Below, in pieces: positions 6,460 to 12,195 of a stretch of 12,195 bases of DNA. The notes beneath the pieces are model-generated. The model was not told where the DNA came from. It worked only from the letters and a program-made list of their open reading frames with translations, and made no database searches. The stretch comes from an uncultured Propionibacteriaceae bacterium (GTDB lineage Bacteria; Actinomycetota; Actinomycetes; Propionibacteriales; Propionibacteriaceae). The first letter of the stretch is position 1, and every line of letters starts with the position of its first letter. The translations under genes were made by a program, and so were the position numbers. The DNA is taken from the NCBI GenBank assembly GCA_936941515.1, contig CAKZJI010000467.1:1-12195 (forward strand). The letters are read 5' to 3'.

Positions 6460-8673
6460 GTGACTGTGAAACCCCGGATCGGAGTCCTCACCTCGGGCGG
6501 TGACGCCCAGGGTATGAACGCGGCTGTCCGAGCGATTGTGAGGGCCGCCATCCAGGCTGGAGCTGAGGTGTTCGCCATCCGGGAGGGATGGCAGGGAGCG
6601 GTGTATGGCGGGCGGAACCTGCATCGTATGGGGTGGAATGACGTCTCCGGGATCCTGAGCAAGGGGGGAACTGTCATCGGGACTGCCCGCTGCTTGGAGT
6701 TCCGGGAACGTGAGGGCCGTCGCCGTGCCGCTCGGAACCTGGTGGAGGCCGGCATCGACCGGCTCATTGTCATCGGTGGGGATGGCTCCTTGACGGGCAC
6801 CCGTCAGCTCCGCCTGGAATGGGGGGAGTTGCTTTCCGAACTTGTGGATTCCGGGGAGATCGCCAAAGAGACCGCAGAGCGTCACCCTGTGCTGCGCGTT
6901 GCGGGGATTGCCGGATCGATCGACAACGACATGGTCGGCACCGATATGACGGTGGGTACCGACTCGGCTCTGCACCGGATTACGGAGGCCATCGACGCTA
7001 TCTCGGCAACCGCTGAGTCCCATCAGCGCACGTTCATCGTCGAGGTGATGGGACGACGCTGCGGCTATCTGGCGCTGATGAGTGCCATAGCTGGTGGGGC
7101 GGACTACACCTTTCTTCCGGAGTCACCGCCGCGTGACGGCTGGGAGGATCGCATGGTCGAGGTGCTGGGTCGGGGAAGGGCAGCCGGACGCCGGGACTCC
7201 ATCCTGGTTGTGGCGGAGGGGGCAGCTGACCGCCAGGGCGTTCCGATCACGGCCCACCGCGTGCATGACATCCTCAAGGACCGCACCGGCGAGGATGCCA
7301 GGATAACGATCCTCGGCCATGTGCAGCGCGGTGGCAAGCCGTCCGCCTATGACAGGTGGATGGCGACTGCCTGCGGGGTCAGGGCCGTGGAGGAGGTGCT
7401 GCGAGCTGATGCGGGCTCCGAGCCGATCCTGGTTGGTGTTCATCGTGACCAGGTCAGCACTAGGCCGCTGCTGGAGTCGGTGGTGGCGACTCGTGAGATT
7501 GCTGATCGTATTTCGGAGGGCGACTACGAGGCCGCGATTGCCGCGCGCGGTCCCGGATTCCAGATGATGATAGACATCTACCGCGCCATCGCGGAGGCTA
7601 GGCCCTCCGTGTCGAACCCAGCGGGCAAGCGGATCGCAGTCATGCATGCCGGGGCGCTGGCACCTGGGATGAATCCACTCAGCCGGGTGGCTGTGCGCTC
7701 GGGGATCGATCTCGGGTACCAGATGCTTGCAGTGCGTGGGGGAGTCCCAGGCCTGATTGAGGGCAATATTGACGAGGTCACCTGGGCTGATGTCGAGGGC
7801 ATGGCCCACACGGGTGGGGCAGTCTTCGGGACCCGTCGCTATGTTCCCAGCGACATGGAGTTGTACTCTATGGCCCGTCAGCTGGAGGACCGCCAGGTGG
7901 ATGCACTCCTGATGATGGGGGGCTTCCACGCCTACGCAACGGTGGATCTGATGGAGCGGGAGCGTCGCCGCTACCCAGCGTTCAACATCCCGATCGCGGT
8001 GGTTCCAGCCAGCATCGACAACAACCTGCCGGGATGGCCGATGTCAGTGGGGGCGGATACCGCCCTGAACACCATTGTCGACTGCATCGACATGGTGCGG
8101 ATGAGCGCATCCGCCAGCAGACGTGCCTTCATCGTGGAGACGATGGGGCGCGGCTGTGGTTTCCTTCCTCTGGTGGGGGGCCTGGCCGGTGGGGCGGAGA
8201 AGGCATATCTGCCGGAGACCGGAATCACGTTGGCAGAGTTGGAGAAGGATATTGCCGCACTGGTGGATGCGTTCGACTCCGGGCGAAACTTCTACCTGGC
8301 AGTCGTCGGTGAGGACACCAGCACGCACTACACCACCGATGTGCTCGGCAAGCTGTATGAGGCGGAGGGCCAGGGTCGGTTCACAGTTCGTCAGGCCGTG
8401 GTCGGCCATCTCCAGCAGGGTGGGACGCCATCCCCCTTCGACCGGATCAATGCGACCCGTCTGGCGTGGAACGCCATCGGCTATCTGGACAGGCAGCTGC
8501 GCTCGGGCAAGGCTGATTATGCGGCTGCGGAGGCCAGCTCAGCAGGGTTGTTCGCGCCGCTGCGGGATGTGACTGATGATATGGATTGGGAGCAGATGCG
8601 TCCGAAAACCCAGTGGTGGTGGGCGCTGCGCGAGCCGTTCGACATGCTGAGCCGACGTCCTGGGCAGGAGTGA
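6460..8673 (+). CDS. pfk: Tandem-domain (eukaryotic-type) ATP-dependent 6-phosphofructokinase
   Basis: It phosphorylates fructose 6-phosphate to fructose 1,6-bisphosphate, the committing step of glycolysis. The 737-residue protein is two fused PFK halves, where usual bacterial PfkA is ~320 residues. N-half (about 5-380): IGVLTSGGDAQGMNAAVRAI, GGDGSLTG (106-113, glycine at the position that marks ATP use), catalytic GSIDNDMVGTD (152-162), VEVMGRRCGY (194-203) and HVQRGGKPSAYDR (287-299). C-half (about 390-710): GALAPGMN, GTRRYVP (457-463), GGFHAY (487-492) replacing GGDGS, SIDNNLPG (518-525), SASRRAF (551-557), ETMGRGCG (560-567) and GHLQQGGTPSPFDR (649-662). This split, with an active first half and a regulatory-looking second half, is that of animal and fungal PFK. 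The GTG at 6460 has GGAGGA at 6448-6453; an upstream in-frame ATG at 6373 would add 29 unrelated residues inside the DUF3052 gene. The stop is 3 bases from a convergent gene. Confidence 0.93.
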   Translation: MTVKPRIGVLTSGGDAQGMNAAVRAIVRAAIQAGAEVFAIREGWQGAVYGGRNLHRMGWNDVSGILSKGGTVIGTARCLEFREREGRRRAARNLVEAGIDRLIVIGGDGSLTGTRQLRLEWGELLSELVDSGEIAKETAERHPVLRVAGIAGSIDNDMVGTDMTVGTDSALHRITEAIDAISATAESHQRTFIVEVMGRRCGYLALMSAIAGGADYTFLPESPPRDGWEDRMVEVLGRGRAAGRRDSILVVAEGAADRQGVPITAHRVHDILKDRTGEDARITILGHVQRGGKPSAYDRWMATACGVRAVEEVLRADAGSEPILVGVHRDQVSTRPLLESVVATREIADRISEGDYEAAIAARGPGFQMMIDIYRAIAEARPSVSNPAGKRIAVMHAGALAPGMNPLSRVAVRSGIDLGYQMLAVRGGVPGLIEGNIDEVTWADVEGMAHTGGAVFGTRRYVPSDMELYSMARQLEDRQVDALLMMGGFHAYATVDLMERERRRYPAFNIPIAVVPASIDNNLPGWPMSVGADTALNTIVDCIDMVRMSASASRRAFIVETMGRGCGFLPLVGGLAGGAEKAYLPETGITLAELEKDIAALVDAFDSGRNFYLAVVGEDTSTHYTTDVLGKLYEAEGQGRFTVRQAVVGHLQQGGTPSPFDRINATRLAWNAIGYLDRQLRSGKADYAAAEASSAGLFAPLRDVTDDMDWEQMRPKTQWWWALREPFDMLSRRPGQE

Positions 8674-8676
8674 GGC

Positions 8677-9963
8677 TCAGCAGAGGGGGAGGGTTACCCC
8701 GAAATTCAGGCTGGCGGTGCAGTTCATGGCGGCCAGCTCTTGGCGGGAGGCGGCGCCAGCGACGACCGAGTCCGGGATGATGTTTCGCAGCATCAGGACA
8801 TGCCCATCGGTGGTGCGAAGCACCAGCGTGAAGGTGACGGTGCTGGCGACCCCATCTGTTGTTCGGATGCCGTGGAATCCACAGGAGAACCCAGCCCCCT
8901 GAGCGGGATCGACACCAACTGACACAGTGGCTGATCTGGTGACGTCGCTGAATTGTCCCTGCTGGTTCGCAGACAATCCCTCACAGGCAGCCCCCAGGTC
9001 GCCACCGGCGCTTGTGACCGATATGACCTGCAGTCGGATGTCCGTGTCTGAGTTGCTGAGCCGGATCACTCGGCGATCCGCCTCTCCCTCGACGTCCTCA
9101 ATCATCTCATCCCCGTAGAGATTCCAGCCTGCCGGCGGGGTTAGCCGAGTGTCGTTCAGCTTCAGTTCCTCTGATGCGGCCTGGGCGCCCTCTGTGTTCT
9201 CCGGGTCTGGGCTCGCAGGCGTGCTTTCGTTCTCGGGGGTTCCGTTGGTTGTGGAGGCGTCTGCGCCAGGCCCGTTTGACGATTCGCCTGACAGGCCGCG
9301 GGGAAGCTGATCACGGTTGAGGACCACCCAGATGCCGCCGATGAGCAGTACCGCCAGCAGAAGGCAGATGAGGCTGAGATACAGTTTCCGCCTTCGCCAG
9401 CGGGATCTGCCGGGATGTGGATGGGGAAGTCTGTCGGCTGCGGGCTGTGCCACCCGGGCAGGCTCCGGTGCCTCATCTGTCGTGGAGGTGGCTGCCGCTA
9501 TGTCCTTCTCGTGGAAGTCGGGTGCGTCATCCTCGTGGAAGTCGGGTGCGTCATCGCTGCTCGGACGTTGTGTTCCCTGCTCCTCCTGCTCTGCTGCCGC
9601 ACGGTTTCGTGCCGCGGCGGCGGCCCAGACATTGGATGCGGGCTCGGGTGATGGCTGGGGACTACGTGGAACGGGTGGCTCCCAGTGCCTCCTTGCCGTC
9701 TCCCGGTGCAGCCGGGCCCGTGGGCGCTCGTGATAGCTGGACTGGGTCTCGTCGTCCAGTCCGAGTCCCCGCGAGAAATCGGGATCGGAAGGGCTGTCAG
9801 CCGATCGGCGTGCTCCACGACGTGGGGCTCCACCGTTGTCGTCCTGGTAGGCGGCGCGCCGCCCCAAGCTGGGTGACTGCTCTACAGAATGTTGGGCTCG
9901 GAAGGAGGTTCGGACATCAGCAGAACGACGAGGGCCAGCGGACCACGACGAGTCCTCCGTCAT
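8677..9963 (-). CDS. Single-span membrane protein with disordered cytoplasmic arm, function unknown
   Basis: I do not recognise a named family. The 428 residues divide into three parts. Residues 1-193 are a polar arm rich in Arg, Pro, Ser, Ala and acidic residues, with an alanine-rich patch (NVWAAAAARNRAAAE, 111-125) and a duplicated DAPDFHE. A basic stretch (RSRWRRRK) leads into one hydrophobic segment, LYLSLICLLLAVLLIGGIWV (194-213). Then come a Ser/Thr/Pro/Asn-rich linker (about 220-265) and a compact domain (about 266-428) with four cysteines (327, 361, 415 and the terminal 428), which could form two disulfides outside the cell. Positive-inside charge predicts N-in, C-out. The ATG at 9963 has GGAGGG about 7 bases upstream. 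It is convergent with pfk, only 3 bases between stops. The layout resembles envelope or sensor-like anchored proteins of actinobacteria; no enzyme motif is visible. Confidence 0.8.
   Translation of the reverse strand: MTEDSSWSAGPRRSADVRTSFRAQHSVEQSPSLGRRAAYQDDNGGAPRRGARRSADSPSDPDFSRGLGLDDETQSSYHERPRARLHRETARRHWEPPVPRSPQPSPEPASNVWAAAAARNRAAAEQEEQGTQRPSSDDAPDFHEDDAPDFHEKDIAAATSTTDEAPEPARVAQPAADRLPHPHPGRSRWRRRKLYLSLICLLLAVLLIGGIWVVLNRDQLPRGLSGESSNGPGADASTTNGTPENESTPASPDPENTEGAQAASEELKLNDTRLTPPAGWNLYGDEMIEDVEGEADRRVIRLSNSDTDIRLQVISVTSAGGDLGAACEGLSANQQGQFSDVTRSATVSVGVDPAQGAGFSCGFHGIRTTDGVASTVTFTLVLRTTDGHVLMLRNIIPDSVVAGAASRQELAAMNCTASLNFGVTLPLC
9508..9555. repeat. Two exact tandem copies of a 24-bp unit inside the membrane-protein gene
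   Basis: The unit CTCGTGGAAGTCGGGTGCGT-CATC (plus strand) occurs at 9508-9531 and again at 9532-9555 with no mismatch. It is in frame and doubles an eight-residue acidic segment containing DAPDFHE in the cytoplasmic arm. Exact identity suggests a recent slippage duplication. Confidence 0.9.
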
Positions 9964-9997
9964 CTGATTCCCTCCTCATCGCGATGGCTTCTGGGTC

Positions 9998-10003
9998 AGT
10001 CTA
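9998..10003 (-). promoter_or_regulatory. Possible -10 box for the membrane-protein gene
   Basis: Minus-strand TAGACT fits the TAnnnT pattern and would start RNA near 9991, leaving a leader of about 28 bases that carries the GGAGGG ribosome site before ATG 9963. No good -35 is seen. The remaining divergent gap up to 10153 shows no clear plus-strand promoter. Confidence 0.3.
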
Positions 10004-10153
10004 GGGGGCAAACCAAGCGATGACACCCTGCTAGGGCCCAAAACTGGTGTGTGTCAGGGCGAGGGCCCCGGCTGGTGGGTGCGAAGACGAACCCTGGAGT
10101 GGAGGTTGAGGTTGCTCTTGTTCCCAGCCGCATCGGCCAGACAGGCTGGGGGA

Positions 10154-10474
10154 ATGATCCTGATAGTTGTGAGATTCCCCGTGAAGCCCGACAGGACAGC
10201 GGACTTTCTGGAAGCGATCGAGCCCTTCACGCAGGCCACACGCCAAGAGGCTGGCAACCTCTGGTTCGAGTGGTCGCGAGGGCTTGAGAACCCCCAAGAG
10301 TTTGTGCTGGTGGAGGCTTTCGAAGATGATGCTGCGGAGGCGCACGTGACAGCTTCGCACTTCACGACTGCCCTTGAGGCCATGCGGCCCCATCTGGTGC
10401 GAACCCCAAGGATCATCTCGCGTCTGGTGGAGGGCCGCGGATGGGATGAGATGGGGGAGTTGAGGATCGAGTGA
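10154..10474 (+). CDS. ABM-domain protein, putative quinol monooxygenase (YgiN-like)
   Basis: A 106-residue single-domain protein of the antibiotic-biosynthesis-monooxygenase (ABM) superfamily, which are small dimeric alpha-beta barrels. It opens with the first strand MILIVVRFPVKPD, continues with GNLWFEWSRGLENPQEFVLV (about 34-53), then EAFEDDAAEAHVTASHFTTA (about 54-73) whose two histidines recur in YgiN-like members, and ends in GRGWDEMGELRIE. Relatives include YgiN, a quinol monooxygenase, and cofactor-free oxygenases; the substrate here cannot be read from sequence. The frame is open upstream to 10049, but the ATG at 10154 gives the normal family N-terminus. GGGGGA sits almost against this ATG, too close for an ideal ribosome site, so initiation is probably weak or uses another signal. 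It appears to be a single-gene unit, followed by a hairpin. Confidence 0.85.
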   Translation: MILIVVRFPVKPDRTADFLEAIEPFTQATRQEAGNLWFEWSRGLENPQEFVLVEAFEDDAAEAHVTASHFTTALEAMRPHLVRTPRIISRLVEGRGWDEMGELRIE

Positions 10475-10492
10475 TGCCAGCGCGGTGGCATC
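10473..10492 (+). terminator. Short hairpin overlapping the stop of the ABM gene
   Basis: GATGCCA, six-base loop GCGCGG, TGGCATC: a perfect 7-bp stem that begins within the TGA stop. No T-run follows, so it is a moderate terminator candidate. Confidence 0.45.
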
Positions 10493-10589
10493 GCCTTCCC
10501 ATCACTACCCATGCACGCCGTCAGGCAGCACAGAAACTGTGGAAAGAGGATTTTGGGTTGGGTCAGCCGACGATTCAGGTACGACCACA

Positions 10590-10666
10590 TGGTGGGCGCA
10601 GAGGGATTCGAACCCCCGACCACCTGCTTGTAAGGCAGGTGCTCTAACCGACTGAGCTATGCGCCC
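10590..10666 (-). tRNA. tRNA-Val, anticodon UAC, with encoded CCA
   Basis: The minus strand folds as a full cloverleaf: acceptor GGGCGCA/TGCGCCC, D-stem GCTC/GAGC, anticodon stem CCTGC/GCAGG around loop CTTACAA (anticodon UAC, reading GUA), variable TGGTC, T-stem GGGGG/CCCTC with one G-T pair and loop TTCGAAT, discriminator A and genomic CCA. The length is 77 bases including CCA. E. coli tRNA-Val(UAC) has the same anticodon loop. The gene stands alone, and in the 97 bases between it and the ABM hairpin I see no further gene. Confidence 0.97.
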
Positions 10667-10675
10667 CGACAGACC

Positions 10676-10705
10676 ATTGTGGCAAACTCCGGGCCTCCTG
10701 CTCAA
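10676..10705 (-). promoter_or_regulatory. Likely promoter of the tRNA-Val gene
   Basis: Minus-strand TTGAGC (10705-10700) and CACAAT (10681-10676) are separated by 18 bases; each matches the consensus at four of six positions. Transcription would start a few bases before the mature 5' end at 10666, as is usual for an isolated tRNA. Confidence 0.5.
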
Positions 10706-10762
10706 CAGAAAACCAGACCAGGGATGGCGCAGGAGCCGCGGTTCCGGTGCGCCGCCGGGGGC

Positions 10763-10796
10763 GCCTCCCGGGCCAGGTGTTGCTGACCTGGGAGGC
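10763..10796 (-). terminator. GC-rich hairpin directly after the yqeY stop
   Basis: GCCTCCC (10763-10769) pairs with GGGAGGC (10790-10796), continued by AGGT/ACCT around the loop GTTGCTG, with a five-base bulge GGGCC on one side; CCAGGT/ACCTGG is an alternative inner pairing. It abuts the stop codon of the minus-strand gene and has no T-run. Confidence 0.55.
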
Positions 10797-11264
10797 TCAG
10801 CCCTGCAGGGCAGCCTTCACGCGGGCCGCGATCTCAGCGCCCGGAGCACGCCCCCTGGCTACAGCGTTCACGGCTTTGACCAGAGAACCCATGTGCTTCA
10901 TAGACAGGGACTCGCCGGATTCCCGAGCCTTGGCGATCTCGGCGGAGACAAGCTCGTCGAGCTCCTCCGAGGTCAGAGGAGCGGGAAGATAGGCAGCCAT
11001 GAACTCAGCCTCGGCGTTCTCCTTGTCCGCGAGTTCCTGACGACCGGCCTCCGCGTAGGTCGCGGCAGAGTCACGACGCTTCCGCTGCTCCTTCGTGATG
11101 ACAGCCAGTTCCTCGTCGTCGTTGAGCTCACGTGCGACATCGCCTGCCACCTCTTCGACCGTGATGGCAGCCAGCAGCATCCGGATGGTGGACTTCGCGA
11201 ACTCGTCCTTTGCCCGCAGCGCATCCGCCAGATCGGACTTCAGACGGGTCTTCGTTGCAGCCAT
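10797..11264 (-). CDS. GatB/YqeY domain-containing protein
   Basis: A 155-residue, charged, mostly helical protein of the YqeY family, which shares its fold with the C-terminal tRNA-binding tail of GatB, the Asp/Glu-tRNA amidotransferase subunit. Visible family features are the N-terminal [20 protein letters not shown] and [12 protein letters not shown], the central [40 protein letters not shown] and the C-terminal [20 protein letters not shown] followed by AALQG. The length is normal (relatives ~150). The precise role of free-standing YqeY proteins is unsettled; tRNA or aminoacyl-tRNA binding is inferred from the GatB tail. The ATG has a good AAAGGAG 5 bases upstream. It is divergent from prfB with a 75-base gap. 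Confidence 0.92.
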   Translation of the reverse strand: MAATKTRLKSDLADALRAKDEFAKSTIRMLLAAITVEEVAGDVARELNDDEELAVITKEQRKRRDSAATYAEAGRQELADKENAEAEFMAAYLPAPLTSEELDELVSAEIAKARESGESLSMKHMGSLVKAVNAVARGRAPGAEIAARVKAALQG

Positions 11265-11325
11265 GTGGACTCCTTTCTTTCAACGACCCCTATTCAACCA
11301 GCACTGTTCACAGGGGCTGAGGCGG

Positions 11326-11331
11326 TAAGCT
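11326..11331 (+). promoter_or_regulatory. -10 box placing prfB on a leaderless transcript
   Basis: TAAGCT fits TAnnnT and ends 8 bases before the prfB GTG, so RNA should start at about 11338-11340. No ribosome site lies at a useful distance from the GTG, which agrees with leaderless translation, a common mode in actinobacteria. A convincing -35 is not seen. Confidence 0.45.
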
Positions 11332-11339
11332 GCCTAACC

Positions 11340-12195
11340 GTGGCTGACGCAGAACTACAAACCCAGATCGACCAGCTTGGCAAGTCACTCGCCTCCATTG
11401 AGATGGTTGCCGACCTGCCGCGTCTCCGTGCTGAGATCGCTCAGCTGGAAGAGGAGGTAGCGGCCCCCGATCTATGGGACAACCAGGAGAACGCCCAGCG
11501 CGTGACCTCAAGCCTCTCAGCTCGTCAAAGCGAGGTGGAGAGGCTGGAGGGGCTGCGGGCACGGCTGGAGGATGCCGCCGTGATGCTGGAGCTGGCAGAG
11601 GAGGAGGGGGACGCCGAGGCCCGCTCAGAGGTTCAGCGTGAACTGGCCAGGATGAGCAGGGAGATCGAGGCCCTTGAGGTCAGGACCCTGCTCTCCGGCG
11701 AATATGACTCCCGTGAAGCCCTGGTCACCATCCGGGCTGAGGCCGGTGGAGTCGACGCCGCAGATTTTGCAGACAAGCTCATGCGCATGTACCTCCGATG
11801 GGCGGAACGGCACGGATACACCGTCGAGGTCTATGACACCTCCTACGCCGAGGAGGCTGGACTGAAGTCCGCAACCTTCGCAGTCAAGGCCCCCTTCGCC
11901 TACGGCACTCTCTCTGTGGAACAGGGAACGCACAGGCTCGTGCGCATCTCGCCTTTCGACAACCAGGGACGTCGCCAGACGTCCTTCGCGGGTGTTGAGG
12001 TTCTGCCCGTCACCGAGGAGACCGACCACATCGACATCCCGGAGGCTGACATCCGCGTCGATGTCTTCCGCTCCTCCGGGCCGGGCGGACAGTCGGTCAA
12101 CACCACCGACTCTGCGGTCCGGATCACCCATCTGCCCACCGGTGTCGTCGTCAGCTGCCAGAACGAGAAGTCGCAGCTGCAGAACAAGGAGTCCG
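11340..12195 (+). CDS. prfB: Peptide chain release factor 2 (RF2), 5' part, cut by window end
   Basis: RF2 recognises UGA and UAA and triggers release of the finished protein on the ribosome. The 285 complete codons cover the N-terminal coiled-coil-like helical domain (about 1-110, with [12 protein letters not shown] near 45-56), domain 2 with the stop-recognition tripeptide SPF (204-206) and domain 3 with GGQ (249-251) followed by [23 protein letters not shown] rather than PxT marks RF2 and not RF1. Both motifs lie within one residue of their E. coli RF2 positions (205-207, 250-252), which supports GTG 11340 as the start. The frame is continuous from that GTG, so the in-frame UGA and +1 frameshift that autoregulate E. 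coli prfB are absent. The remaining ~85 residues lie beyond the window. Confidence 0.95.
   Translation, partial: MADAELQTQIDQLGKSLASIEMVADLPRLRAEIAQLEEEVAAPDLWDNQENAQRVTSSLSARQSEVERLEGLRARLEDAAVMLELAEEEGDAEARSEVQRELARMSREIEALEVRTLLSGEYDSREALVTIRAEAGGVDAADFADKLMRMYLRWAERHGYTVEVYDTSYAEEAGLKSATFAVKAPFAYGTLSVEQGTHRLVRISPFDNQGRRQTSFAGVEVLPVTEETDHIDIPEADIRVDVFRSSGPGGQSVNTTDSAVRITHLPTGVVVSCQNEKSQLQNKES

Noticed and set aside
6775..6800. Pyrophosphate-dependent PFK as the identity of the tandem enzyme
   Set aside because: The motif is GGDGS, with glycine where PPi-dependent enzymes usually have aspartate (GGDD), so ATP is the likelier donor.
7123..7929. Minus-strand open frame of 268 codons inside pfk
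   Set aside because: It overlaps conserved PFK motifs on the opposite strand and shows no protein family features.
9508..9555. Direct repeat as a CRISPR-like array
   Set aside because: There are only two copies with no spacer between them, in frame within a gene.
10505..10705. Small minus-strand frame spanning the tRNA
   Set aside because: Its translation ([20 protein letters not shown]) is the familiar false protein read from a tRNA gene.
11340..11430. Programmed +1 frameshift in prfB
   Set aside because: The frame is open from GTG through both functional motifs, and no in-frame TGA is present near codon 25.

Overview
The window is high-GC DNA with GTG starts and an actinobacterial gene neighbourhood, so the source is almost certainly an actinomycete in the broad sense (Actinomycetota). 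The grouping of fabD/fabH, a PucR-type fatty-acid regulator, aceE and a DUF3052 gene resembles the FasR locus of Streptomyces and the MabR (Rv2242)/fabD/aceE region of Mycobacterium tuberculosis. The sequence alone does not fix the family or genus.

Layout. Left part, minus strand (1-2886): a type II fatty-acid-synthesis cluster read right to left, with a PucR-family FasR/MabR-like regulator, fabD and the first 184 codons of fabH. The usual acpP and fabF would lie beyond the left edge. Centre, plus strand (3161-8673): aceE, encoding the homodimeric-type E1 of pyruvate dehydrogenase, diverges from the regulator; a perfect hairpin follows, then a small acidic DUF3052 gene and a tandem-domain 6-phosphofructokinase. 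Right part: a single-span membrane protein of unknown function (minus, 3 bp from the phosphofructokinase stop), a small ABM/YgiN-like protein (plus), tRNA-Val(UAC) (minus), a GatB/YqeY-domain protein (minus) and the 5' part of prfB, peptide chain release factor 2 (plus, cut by the window end).

How it fits together. Phosphofructokinase commits sugar to glycolysis, AceE makes acetyl-CoA from pyruvate, and FabD/FabH load and start fatty-acid chains, so the left two thirds runs from glycolysis to lipid synthesis. A related stretch of about 30 bases occurs upstream of both fabD and aceE in the same orientation relative to each gene. It is a candidate shared binding site for the PucR-type regulator encoded between them.

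The most unusual gene is the phosphofructokinase. It is 737 residues long with two fused PFK halves, and its motif-level pattern is that of eukaryotic PFK: a complete catalytic N-half, and a C-half with GGFHAY in place of GGDGS but with effector-site-like basic residues kept. I see no CRISPR array, transposase, integrase, phage gene or plasmid feature, and no wholly new multi-gene system. The case for novelty rests on this enzyme and on the possible shared regulatory element.
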